Shown here: piece after piece, positions 16,874 to 26,400 of the stretch
Layout of the letters: every line of letters starts with the position of its first letter
Numbering within the stretch: the stretch's first letter is position 1
DNA from: Aquimarina latercula DSM 2041
GTDB lineage: Bacteria; Bacteroidota; Bacteroidia; Flavobacteriales; Flavobacteriaceae
Length of the DNA stretch: 64,000 nucleotides
Assembly: GCF_000430645.1 (NCBI RefSeq)
Contig: NZ_AUMK01000010.1
Location: 1 to 64,000, forward strand
Reading direction: 5' to 3'
The notes under the pieces: model-generated
Database searches by the model: none
Told to the model about the DNA's origin: nothing
The model's input: the letters and a program-made list of their open reading frames with translations, nothing else
Position numbers and translations under genes: made by a program

Positions 16874-18016
16874 TTAGTTCGATGTAGCATCAGTTTTTAA
16901 AGCCTCTGTAAGAGGAATTAATTCATTATCCTTAAATGCTACAACGAAACATGAAGCATATCCTTTATCAACAGCTACACCTCTCAACTCCTTGATTAAA
17001 TTATAATTAGAAGTACTTCCAAAATAATACTTATACAATCCTTCAAACTGAATCTTTGATAATTGATCTAATCCATTAAAGTTTTTCGGCTCAAGTTCTA
17101 TGTCATTAGATCCTGCTGCTATTTGTACCTTGAACGTTATTCCATCATACATTTTTTGTCCTACAACCTTTGTTATAGAATCGCTATCTACCACTTCCGG
17201 AACTTCTGGTTCAGGAGCATCAGGAACATAATATATCGCATCTAGACTCTCTTTATAATCTATAATAGAAGAAATAATAGATTTTGCCATCTCATCCTGA
17301 CCCTTTCTAGAATTGAGGTATTTACCTTCTTTATTATTGGTAAGAAATCCTAGTTCTATTAACACACTAGGCATATAGGTTTGATGTAAAACAACAAAAC
17401 CGGCTTGTTTTACTCCTCTACTTTTTCGTTTTAAGCTTTTATTAAATCCATTCTGAACGAAACTAGCCAAAGTAAGACTTTGATCTAGATATTCTTCTTG
17501 CATTAAAGTTAATCCTATTATTGATTCTGGAGAATTTGGATCAAACCCATCATAGTTCGCTTCATAATTATCTTCTAATAAAATAACTGAGTTTTCATTT
17601 TTAGCAACATTAAAATTCTCATTATTCGCATGTAATCCCAACACAAAAGTCTCAGTTCCATATGCTTGTGAACGGTGAGAATTACAGTGTACGGACACAA
17701 ATAAATCCGCTTTAGCTTTATTTGCTATTTTCCCTCTTTCATGTAATTCTATAAACTTATCCGTACTTCTGGTATAAACCACTTTAAAACGATCATCTTT
17801 CTCTAAGGCCGTACCAACTGCTAAAACTACTTTAAGAGCAATATCTTTTTCCTTGTAACCATTTCCCCTATTTCCAGGATCATGCCCGCCATGCCCGGCA
17901 TCTAAAACCACCACAAACTTCTCTTTATTACTCTCACTCACAACAGATAATGTAAATGCTGATAGGATAAAAACCGATGCAATTAAAAGTGAACTGTATA
18001 TTATTTTCTTTTTCAT
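16874..18016 (-). CDS. N-acetylmuramoyl-L-alanine amidase (Amidase_3)
   Basis: The 380-residue exported enzyme has a signal/anchor (about 5-27), then a zinc amidase domain (about 33-255). The domain shows VVLDAGHGGHDPG (His42 ligand), a Glu in GYKEKDIAL, VSVHCNSH (second His) and the catalytic Glu in VLIELGFLTN. A Pro/Glu-rich linker (DAPEPEVPEVVDS) leads to a C-terminal domain of about 80 residues (FKVQIAAGSNDIELEP) that looks SPOR-like and may bind denuded glycan at the septum. It cleaves the stem peptide from MurNAc in cell-wall turnover and division. It is divergent from lptD across a 199-bp gap. Confidence 0.9.
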   Translation of the reverse strand: MKKKIIYSSLLIASVFILSAFTLSVVSESNKEKFVVVLDAGHGGHDPGNRGNGYKEKDIALKVVLAVGTALEKDDRFKVVYTRSTDKFIELHERGKIANKAKADLFVSVHCNSHRSQAYGTETFVLGLHANNENFNVAKNENSVILLEDNYEANYDGFDPNSPESIIGLTLMQEEYLDQSLTLASFVQNGFNKSLKRKSRGVKQAGFVVLHQTYMPSVLIELGFLTNNKEGKYLNSRKGQDEMAKSIISSIIDYKESLDAIYYVPDAPEPEVPEVVDSDSITKVVGQKMYDGITFKVQIAAGSNDIELEPKNFNGLDQLSKIQFEGLYKYYFGSTSNYNLIKELRGVAVDKGYASCFVVAFKDNELIPLTEALKTDATSN

Positions 18017-18210
18017 AATTATGCAAAATTATCACTTAGCTTGAAACATTACCAAATTGTTTCCGTATTTAGTATAATAATTCTAAAATCATATGGTTAT
18101 GACCTTAGAAATTAGAATACAGGTTTCATTTAAAAATAACGTTAGAGCAAAGTATTTGATATAAATATTTATTTTTTTACCAATTACAATCTCTACATAA
18201 AAAATATATG

Positions 18211-18218
18211 TAATTTTG
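18211..18218 (+). promoter_or_regulatory. Candidate -7 promoter element overlapping the annotated lptD start
   Basis: TAATTTTG is an exact TAnnTTTG match. Its last three bases are the TTG at which the longest lptD frame begins (18216). If it is the real promoter, transcription would start several bases downstream and the working start codon must be later, for example the TTG at 18267. Confidence 0.45.
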
Positions 18219-20996
18219 GCACTTCAAAAACTAAGCCATAGTTTTACAAAAATAGGATATAAACCATTGCAAACAACGGTACGTAACATACTTTATTCAC
18301 TAAGTTTTTCACTATTTTGTATTTGTTATACAACTGCACAAGAGTTCGATAAAACGACCAAAAAACCTATTCCAGCGCAAAAGGATTCTATTTCTTTACC
18401 AAAAAAAGGTTCCGAATCTAAAACTGAGTTACTGGAAAACGAAAAAGATCAAGACACAACAAAGAAGGATACCACAGTTGCTCCGCCACAATTATTAACT
18501 GATAAGGTCAAATATAAGTCTAAAGACTATATGAGACTAAGCCGTAGAGAAAATAAAATGTATCTCTATAATGAAGCTGAAATTATATATGGCGAAATGC
18601 AAATAAACGCAGGACTTATCATAGTAGACAATGCTAAAAATGAAGTGTATGCCTACGGTATTAAAGATTCTGTGGGAGATTATACTCAAACACCTGTTTT
18701 TAAACAAGCTCAAAATGTAGTGGAGCCAGATTCTATTAGATTTAATTTTGATACAGAAAAAGCTTTAATATATAATTCCCGAACGAAACAAGGGGAAATG
18801 AATGTTAAAGGAGAAGTCTCTAAAAGGGTAAATGACTCTGTAATCTATATGAGTAATGTAAAATTTACAACTGCAGAAGATGTAGATAACGCTGATTACT
18901 ATTTTTACGCTCGTAGAATAAAACTAGTACCTAAGAAAAAAATTGTCACTGGTTTGGTAAATATGTTTATCGCAGATGTACCAACTCCTCTTGGATTACC
19001 ATTTGGTTATTTCCCTTTGCAAGATAAAAGAACTTCTGGTTTTATTATCCCTAGTTATGGAGAAGAAAATAACAGAGGATACTTTTTACAAAATGGTGGT
19101 TATTACTTTGCAGTAAGTGATTATGCCGATTTAACAATTACAGGGGATTACTATACCAATGGTAGTTATACCCTTCTTACTGAATCCGCATATGCCGTAA
19201 GATATCGATATAGAGGAAATCTCCGTTTTAGATTCGAAAATAATTTAACTAGTGAAAGAGGATTCCCTGATTTTGCTCAGAGAACTACTTACAACATACA
19301 ATGGACTCATTCTCAGGATGCAAAAGCAAATCCTAATTCAAGATTTTCTGCTTCTGTGAATTTTGGTAGTAGTGATTTTTTCCAGCAGTCAACAAATCAA
19401 CTTAATACTGGTAACTTCTTAAATAATCAACTTAGTTCTTCAATTTCTTATTCGAAAACTTTTCAAGGAGATCCACAAGTAAACCTAAATGTAGCTGCCA
19501 ATCACAACTCCAATACCAATACGCAAGAAGTGAATTTATCGCTTCCTAATGTAAATGCTAGTGTTTCTAGAATATTTCCTTTTGCTCCAAAAGTAGGTGT
19601 TAAGAAAGGAATCATACAAAATATTAATACGCAGTACAACTTTAGAGGAGAAAACAGAATTACTACTACCGATGATGATCTTTTTACAGGAGATATGTTC
19701 AACGATGCAAGAATCGGTATGCAGCATTCCATACCTATTAGCACGAACTTTAAAATCTTTAAATACTTAAGTGCCACTATGGGTACAAGTTTTCAGGAAA
19801 ATTGGGTATTTGAAACTATTGATCAGAGTTATGACCCAGATGCTAACGACGGTGCGGGAGAAGTTGTTAGAGATACCATTGCTGGTTTTGATGCTTATAG
19901 AACTTATAATTTTTCAACAAGTTTAGGAACTACTATATATGGAACTTTTAACTTTAAGAAAGATAAGAAAATCCAGGCAATACGTCATACGATGAGACCA
20001 TCGATTAGTTATAGTATCAATCCGGCTTTTGATCAATTCTATGATGAATATACAATAACCGATGACCCGAATACATTAGATATTGATGAAACAGAAGTAG
20101 TTGAATACTCTAGATTCGAAGGTGGGTTCTTCGGTGCCCCAAGTAATACTTTTTCTAGTAGCATTGGCTTTTCTTTAAGCAATAACCTTGAAGCTAAGGT
20201 AAAGAGTAAGGATACCACTGATTTAGAACCCCGAAAGGTGGTTTTATTAAATAACTTAAATTTTAGAACCGCATATAATATTGCTGGTGATTCTCTGCAA
20301 TTGAGCCCACTATCTATTACCGGAAATATTCCTATAATAGAGAACAAACTAGACATTAACTTTAGTGCAGAGTTAGATCCTTATGCATTAGATAACAACA
20401 ATCGCAAAATAGATGTTTGGAACATTGATAACGGAGGTAGTCTATTTAGATTAACTAGAGCCAGTGCTAATTTTGGGTATTCCTTTTCTAGTAAAGATTT
20501 TGAAAAAGGCCAGTCTAATGAAGATCCTTTATCCAATCAAACTTTACAAAATGGTGGACGACCCGATAATTTATTTGGTGGTGGAACAGATTTTAGAGAT
20601 GACCAGTCAAATCGTCCAACTAATGACAATAAAGAAAAAAGGGATATCAAGAACTATAATTACAAAATCCCTTGGTCCTTACGCCTATCATATACCGTCA
20701 ATTACAGTAATAACGCTAGGCAAAACGAAATTTCATCACACTCAATTATGTTCTCTGGAGATGTAGAACTAGCTCCTAAATGGTCCGTTGGAGTATCCTC
20801 TGGGTATGATCTTAAAAACCCTGGATTCACATATACCAATTTAAGGTTCCAAAGAGACTTAGACAGTTGGAATTTGAGTTTTAATTGGATTCCTTTTAGT
20901 GAAAGAACATCATGGAACTTCTTTATAGGTATCAAATCCTCTGTTCTTAGTGATATTAAGTATGATAAAAGACGTGAACCGGACAGACAATTATAA
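18216..20996 (+). CDS. lptD: LPS-assembly outer-membrane protein LptD
   Basis: The 926-residue product has an N-terminal export signal (LYSLSFSLFCICYTTAQ), then an OstA/LptD N-terminal domain (about 85-240, VKYKSKDYMRLSRRENKMYL with repeated strands). A long beta-barrel follows (about 250-926) with GYFPLQDKRTSGFIIPSYGE, the LptD-C signature region. LptD with LptE inserts LPS into the outer leaflet. No ATG lies near the start: the frame begins with TTG at 18216, but a TTG at 18267 (residue 18) also gives a good signal peptide and avoids the promoter overlap. The gene starts next to the divergent amidase and precedes ridA. Confidence 0.88.
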   Translation: MALQKLSHSFTKIGYKPLQTTVRNILYSLSFSLFCICYTTAQEFDKTTKKPIPAQKDSISLPKKGSESKTELLENEKDQDTTKKDTTVAPPQLLTDKVKYKSKDYMRLSRRENKMYLYNEAEIIYGEMQINAGLIIVDNAKNEVYAYGIKDSVGDYTQTPVFKQAQNVVEPDSIRFNFDTEKALIYNSRTKQGEMNVKGEVSKRVNDSVIYMSNVKFTTAEDVDNADYYFYARRIKLVPKKKIVTGLVNMFIADVPTPLGLPFGYFPLQDKRTSGFIIPSYGEENNRGYFLQNGGYYFAVSDYADLTITGDYYTNGSYTLLTESAYAVRYRYRGNLRFRFENNLTSERGFPDFAQRTTYNIQWTHSQDAKANPNSRFSASVNFGSSDFFQQSTNQLNTGNFLNNQLSSSISYSKTFQGDPQVNLNVAANHNSNTNTQEVNLSLPNVNASVSRIFPFAPKVGVKKGIIQNINTQYNFRGENRITTTDDDLFTGDMFNDARIGMQHSIPISTNFKIFKYLSATMGTSFQENWVFETIDQSYDPDANDGAGEVVRDTIAGFDAYRTYNFSTSLGTTIYGTFNFKKDKKIQAIRHTMRPSISYSINPAFDQFYDEYTITDDPNTLDIDETEVVEYSRFEGGFFGAPSNTFSSSIGFSLSNNLEAKVKSKDTTDLEPRKVVLLNNLNFRTAYNIAGDSLQLSPLSITGNIPIIENKLDINFSAELDPYALDNNNRKIDVWNIDNGGSLFRLTRASANFGYSFSSKDFEKGQSNEDPLSNQTLQNGGRPDNLFGGGTDFRDDQSNRPTNDNKEKRDIKNYNYKIPWSLRLSYTVNYSNNARQNEISSHSIMFSGDVELAPKWSVGVSSGYDLKNPGFTYTNLRFQRDLDSWNLSFNWIPFSERTSWNFFIGIKSSVLSDIKYDKRREPDRQL

Positions 20997-21072
20997 GTTA
21001 GTATCTTAAATATGTATACTTAAGTTATACTAGGTTTATAAAATCAAAACAAACAATAACACAACACACATT

Positions 21073-21453
21073 ATGAAAAAAATAATAACTACTACTAATG
21101 CTCCTGCTCCGATAGGCCCTTACAGCCAAGCTATTCTTAATGGTAATACACTTTACACTTCCGGTCAAATAGCTATCAATCCTGAAACTGGAGAACTGGT
21201 TATGGATGATATTAAAACTGAGGCAAAAATGGTAATGAAAAACCTTAAAGGAATTCTAGATGAAGTAGGTATGACATTTGAACACGTTATAAAAACTACT
21301 ATTTTCTTAAGTGATATGAATAATTTTTCTCAGGTAAACGAAGTTTATGGAAGCTATTTTAATGAAGATACTGCTCCAGCCAGAGAAACTGTAGCTGTTG
21401 CTGCGTTACCAAAATTTGTAAATGTAGAAATTTCGGTAATTGCGGTGAAATAA
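21073..21453 (+). CDS. ridA: RidA/YjgF family enamine/imine deaminase
   Basis: The 126-residue product has the full family pattern: NAPAPIGPYSQAI at the N-terminus, YTSGQIAINPETGEL, KTTIFLSDMNNFSQVNEVY, and PARETVAVAALPKFVNVEI, with the Arg that holds the substrate carboxylate. RidA hydrolyses reactive 2-aminoacrylate formed by PLP enzymes. It forms a trimer in the cytosol. It lies 76 bases after lptD and ends at a good terminator. Confidence 0.95.
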   Translation: MKKIITTTNAPAPIGPYSQAILNGNTLYTSGQIAINPETGELVMDDIKTEAKMVMKNLKGILDEVGMTFEHVIKTTIFLSDMNNFSQVNEVYGSYFNEDTAPARETVAVAALPKFVNVEISVIAVK

Positions 21454-21480
21454 TATCCATTTCAAAAAATATATTAAAAG

Positions 21481-21508
21481 CTCAAGCAAAATTTGTTTGA
21501 GTTTTTTT
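21481..21508 (+). terminator. Intrinsic terminator after ridA
   Basis: Arms CTCAAGCAAA and TTTGTTTGAG (21481-21490 and 21492-21501, one G-U pair) are followed by seven T from 21502. It ends the ridA transcript 28 bases after its stop. Confidence 0.8.
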
Positions 21509-21518
21509 ATTTTTAAAT

Positions 21519-22079
21519 ATGACCGATTTCGAAATTACCTCTAATGATGAATTATCTAATCTTATTATAAGAAAAGGTATTAGCTCTTGGGTTCAACTAA
21601 TCCAATTTATCAAAGATCTCCCCTATGGTCGAAATGCCAATAGAATAGACTCTAAATTGGTTATCTTAGAACAAAAGGGTACTTGTAGTTCTAAACACGC
21701 ATTATTGAAACGAGTAGCTAATTTAAATGGAAGAAATGATATAGATCTTATTATTGGCATTTATAGAATGAATAGTATAAATACTCCCAATATTGGAAAC
21801 ATCCTTTTAGAAAATAACTTAAACTACATTCCAGAAGCTCACACCTATTTACGGTACAAAAATCAAACTATAGATGCGACATCTAGTATATCGGATTTTT
21901 ACAAAATCGAAAATGACGTAATAGTTGAAAAAAACATAAAACCTCTTCAAGTAGGAGATTTTAAAATCCATTATCACCAAGAGTATATCAAATCTTGGAT
22001 TATTGAAGAAGAATTAAATTTTTCATTTGATAAAATCTGGGGAATTAGAGAGCAATGTATCCGAAATTTATCCCAATAA
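21519..22079 (+). CDS. Transglutaminase-like/papain-fold protein of unknown function
   Basis: The 186-residue cytosolic product has Cys56 in EQKGTCSSKHALL at the start of a helix, His108 in PEAHTYLRYKN and Asp119 in QTIDATSS. This order and spacing match the Cys-His-Asp triad of the transglutaminase/arylamine N-acetyltransferase fold: Cys at a helix start, His on one strand, Asp on the next after about 10 residues. No signal peptide is present. The gene starts 10 bases after the ridA terminator and converges on mgsA with two bases between the stops. I do not know a named family member; function is inferred only at the fold level. Confidence 0.65.
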   Translation: MTDFEITSNDELSNLIIRKGISSWVQLIQFIKDLPYGRNANRIDSKLVILEQKGTCSSKHALLKRVANLNGRNDIDLIIGIYRMNSINTPNIGNILLENNLNYIPEAHTYLRYKNQTIDATSSISDFYKIENDVIVEKNIKPLQVGDFKIHYHQEYIKSWIIEEELNFSFDKIWGIREQCIRNLSQ

Positions 22080-22080
22080 T

Positions 22081-22446
22081 TTATAGCCCCTTTAGTAATA
22101 ACTGTGCAGTAGCAGGATTTGTAGCCAACGGAACGTCATACACATCGCATAACCTCATCAACATAAAAATATCAGGCTCATGAGGATGTTTTGCCAAAGG
22201 GTCTCTAAAGAAAATAACCATATCCACTCTTTTTTCTGCAACACCAGCGGCAATTTGTGCATCACCTCCAAGAGGACCGGATAATAATGCTTCTACATCA
22301 AAACCTGCGCGCTTTGCTTTCTCTCCAGTGGTACCCGTAGATATAAGCGATACATTTTTAGATTGTAAGATTTCTTGATGTTCATTCAGAAATTGAACCA
22401 TTTCTGCTTTTTTACCATCGTGTGCTATAATTGCTATTGTAATCAT
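22081..22446 (-). CDS. mgsA: Methylglyoxal synthase
   Basis: The 121-residue product has IAIIAHDGKKAEMV, the phosphate-binding STGTTGEKAK and the catalytic SGPLGGDAQIAA segment with its Asp. It also has FFRDPLAKHPHEPD and TNPATAQLLL. It turns dihydroxyacetone phosphate into methylglyoxal plus phosphate. The length is shorter than the 152-residue E. coli enzyme but close to Bacillus MgsA. It begins 5 bases after the pfkA stop, so a glycolysis bypass gene is coupled to 6-phosphofructokinase. Confidence 0.95.
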   Translation of the reverse strand: MITIAIIAHDGKKAEMVQFLNEHQEILQSKNVSLISTGTTGEKAKRAGFDVEALLSGPLGGDAQIAAGVAEKRVDMVIFFRDPLAKHPHEPDIFMLMRLCDVYDVPLATNPATAQLLLKGL

Positions 22447-22451
22447 TGTAA

Positions 22452-23438
22452 TTATACTGAAAGGATATCCGAAATACGAAGGAGTTCTTTATTAATACTA
22501 TGATCTTCTTTTAATCCTTCATCAAAATTAGTTGCCACTATCTTATTATTAAGCACCCCAACCATTACGTTTTGTTCTCCATCCAACAACAACTCCACTG
22601 CTTTAACACAAAGTCTACTAGCTAAAGTTCTATCGAAACAAGAGGGAGAACCTCCTCGCTGCATATGCCCCAAAACCGTAACCCTTACATCGTAATCTGG
22701 CATGTTTTCCGTTACATAATCTGCAAGTTCATACACATTTTTTCCGATCTTATCACCTTCACAAACTACTACAATACTTGAAGATTTTCCGGATCTTTTA
22801 CTTCTTTTTAATGATTCTAGCATTCTATCCAACCCTAAATTTTCTTCAGGGATTAGGATTTCTTCTGCTCCAGCTCCTACTCCACTATTTAACGCTATAA
22901 AACCTGCATCCCGTCCCATTACTTCAATAAAAAATAATCGATCATGCGAACTTGCTGTATCTCTAATTTTATCGATCGCATCAACTACAGTATTTAATGC
23001 CGTATCATATCCTATTGTAAAGTTAGTTCCTGCAATATCATTATCAATAGTTCCTGGAACTCCGATAACAGGTATATCGTGTTCTTCGCTAAAAATCTTT
23101 CCTCCTTTAAAAGTTCCATCTCCTCCTATCAATATCATTGCATCCACACCCGCTTTTTTAAGATTATCAGCTGCTTTTTTTCTTCCTTCGGGTGTTTTAA
23201 ATTCTGCGGAGCGAGCAGATTTAAGAATGGTTCCTCCCGTACTGATAATATTACGAACACTTCGAGCATTCATCTCACAATAATCATTTTCTATCATTCC
23301 TTGATAGCCTCTATAAAAACCAATACATTTTACATTATAATAGGAGCAAGCACGAGCTACTGCTCTAATAGCAGCATTCATTCCAGGAGAATCTCCTCCT
23401 GATGTCATTACCCCAATAGTTTTAATTTGTTTAGCCAT
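22452..23438 (-). CDS. pfkA: ATP-dependent 6-phosphofructokinase
   Basis: The 328-residue product carries the PfkA motifs MTSGGDSPGMNAAIRA, LIGGDGTFKG, VPGTIDNDIAGT (catalytic Asp pair), EVMGRDAGFIAL and LGHMQRGGSPS. GGDGT at the second motif indicates use of ATP rather than pyrophosphate. It phosphorylates fructose 6-phosphate in glycolysis. It lies between tamB (25 bases upstream) and mgsA on the minus strand. Confidence 0.96.
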   Translation of the reverse strand: MAKQIKTIGVMTSGGDSPGMNAAIRAVARACSYYNVKCIGFYRGYQGMIENDYCEMNARSVRNIISTGGTILKSARSAEFKTPEGRKKAADNLKKAGVDAMILIGGDGTFKGGKIFSEEHDIPVIGVPGTIDNDIAGTNFTIGYDTALNTVVDAIDKIRDTASSHDRLFFIEVMGRDAGFIALNSGVGAGAEEILIPEENLGLDRMLESLKRSKRSGKSSSIVVVCEGDKIGKNVYELADYVTENMPDYDVRVTVLGHMQRGGSPSCFDRTLASRLCVKAVELLLDGEQNVMVGVLNNKIVATNFDEGLKEDHSINKELLRISDILSV

Positions 23439-23462
23439 TTATTGTGTATAAATTAGATCCGA

Positions 23463-26400
23463 TTACTTGTTCTTATCTGTAAAATTAATAAATTCTGGTT
23501 TCTCTATATCAATAGTATCTTTTGTTTTTTGAGACAAAGAATCCTTTACTTTTTTAGACTTAAACACCTTATCCCATAGTTCTCCAAAATTATTAAAATC
23601 TACTGAATAAGAAAGTCCCAATCCTTGTTTATAACCTTGGGATTCTCCTATGTACTGAATTTCATTTTGTCGATTGAATATCTTTCCTTTTAAAGTTCCA
23701 TCTTCATTAAAAAGGTATTCTACTTCTACATCACCCGTTACTACTGATTCACTTACACCACCAATTGGAACCCCTACTCTTCCATTGATTAATATTCTAT
23801 TATTAATCTGAGTAGAAACTGTAACTCCGAATTGATCAGCAGCCTCTTGATCGACATTTCTATTTCCTTGAACATAATTTACACCCACTGTAAATTTATC
23901 ATCATCTCCAGAAAAGATACCATTTACCAGTCCAGCTGCACGTTCTACCAAATTCCCTGTAATAAAGGTTGGATCTAAGTTTCCACTATAAAATTGTCCT
24001 TGTGTTACTAAGGACAGTGCTTGTAATTCTTTTGTCGCTTGATCTTCTAATTGATATTCTAACTCACTTTTTGCAACGGAACTTAAATTAGGCAATTCTA
24101 TATTAAAATTAAGATCAGGTTGTATTAATTCTCCATTAAGATCTACTACTACCTCTACTGGTATTTTACGATTAATGGTTGCATTCTCTAATAGCACCGC
24201 TGGATTTGCTTCCGTTTTATATACTGCACTAAGATTAAGTTTAGCTCGTGTTGGGCTACCATCCCAGTTTATACTACCTCCAGATCTTACAGTAAAATCT
24301 TTACCAACTAAAGCTCCATATCTAAAATTATAACTTCCTTCATAAGCCACAAAATCCCCCCACATATTAAACTTTCCATTTGTATTAATTTCTATAAGTA
24401 AGGTTCCGGCTCCTCTCCCCTTTAAAGAACTTCCTGTTTTTTTATCGACAACAACTTCTACTAATGCATTATTATTAACATCAAGATCAAAATTAAGTTC
24501 TAAACCTTTTATCTCTTCTAATATAATTTCTTTCCCGGCTAAACGTGCTTGTTTTTCTTCTGGGCTCAAGAAATGAATATATGAGTTATCCCCGATCGAT
24601 TCGGATTCATTTAAGGGTATTTTAAATATCGTTCCCTCTTCTGTAGTTGCATTCACATTAATGACCAAACCATCCGTAGGACCTTCAATGGTTGCGTCTC
24701 CACTGATAAAACCAGTTCCGTAATACAAAGATTCTTCATCCTCTTCGGTATCCAAAACCAACAATCGCTCACTTGCATTTAACGTAAGACCCAAATCCCA
24801 TTTAGAAAAACGTTGATGACCAATATACCCTCCTAAGACACCTTTGGTTTTATATTTAGTATCTGTAATAGAGACATCATCAAAATTAAAACGTTGCTTA
24901 CTGAGTACAATTCTAGAATCATCATCAAAATCAAGATCAACATTTAAATACGGTACTTTTAAACCTGCTTCGTTAAGCCTTAGTAAACCATCAATCGATG
25001 GATTCACATAATCCCCAGTAACCTTAGCACTACCACTTACGAAACCTCTAAGATCAGATATTACAATTCCTCCTAATTGACTAAACCCAGACATATTGAA
25101 TCGCTCTAAATCTACATCTATATTCATATCCGGATCCTTACCAGAAACATCAATTGATCCTATTGCAGAAAGTATTTTTACATTTTCTTCATTTACCAAC
25201 CTCGTATTTACAGTAAACTCGGTCAACGATTCGTTTCCAGAAGCATTCATTCGGAGTTCCCCTAATTTTGAATCATTTACTGCTAACTTATCAATTATTA
25301 CAGTAGAACTTGGAAAATACACTCCTTTGTCTTGAAACACCTTAAGATCGCCATCTACTACTCCTGATAGCTTTAAATTTTCTATATAAGGCGTAATTTT
25401 ATTAAGATCTACATCTTTAAAAGTAGCTTTAATATCCTTATTATCCTTACCGGTAACAGTTCCAGAAACATTTATCTCCTCCCCTTCGTGACTTAACCGA
25501 ATAGCTCTAATGTCTATATTCTGAAAATTATTATCAAAAATTATTTTATTACTACTTTTACTCTTATTTCGATTAGCATACCAAGTATATCCCTTAAAGG
25601 TAAAATCAGATTTCTTAAATCCTAAAACCGAATTATTATCTTCATTTATAGTATGATAAAATTCTAAGTTATAATCATCTACATTATTTTCACCTCCTTT
25701 AAATTCTGAGCGCATAAACAATGTATCATTAAGTGTTACATTAATCAAACTAAACTTAGATACATCATAATACTTCGTATCTATACTATCGATAGCTACA
25801 TAAGTGTTAAATAATGGGTTTTTATTATCTACCTGAATATCCACTTCTTTCATTAAATTATCAAACGCCTTAATAGATGGTGACTTAAATGTTAATTTAA
25901 ATTCGGAATCATTACTTTCTACTTTTCCTTTTATCGAGGTATTTGGAGCAAATTCAATTTCCGGAAAAAAGACATCTACAATTTTATTATAAATTTTAAA
26001 ATTGAATTCCATAAATTCATTGTCCGTAATCTCTGTAGGTTCAAAATTAGCATATAGACTTCCTATAGAATTTCTAAATAAGTCATATACATTTTCAAAT
26101 CTAAATATCCCTTTTACATTACCTTCTATAATATCAGGACTATTTACGGTAATTGTTCGTACATTCTTATCATCAAAACTTGAAGTAATATCAAAATCAT
26201 CAAAGTAATAACTAGCATTTTGATTTTTATATAATGTCTTCTCAAATGAAATGGTACCAAAAGCATCGTTAATACCCGTTCCTTTCATTTTCATTTTTAC
26301 ATCTCCGTTGAAAACAGAAATACTATCTCTGGTAAAAAAGTTCAAGCGATGTAAATCTATATGATCCACATTGGCAGTAAAATCATAATTATTAATTTCC

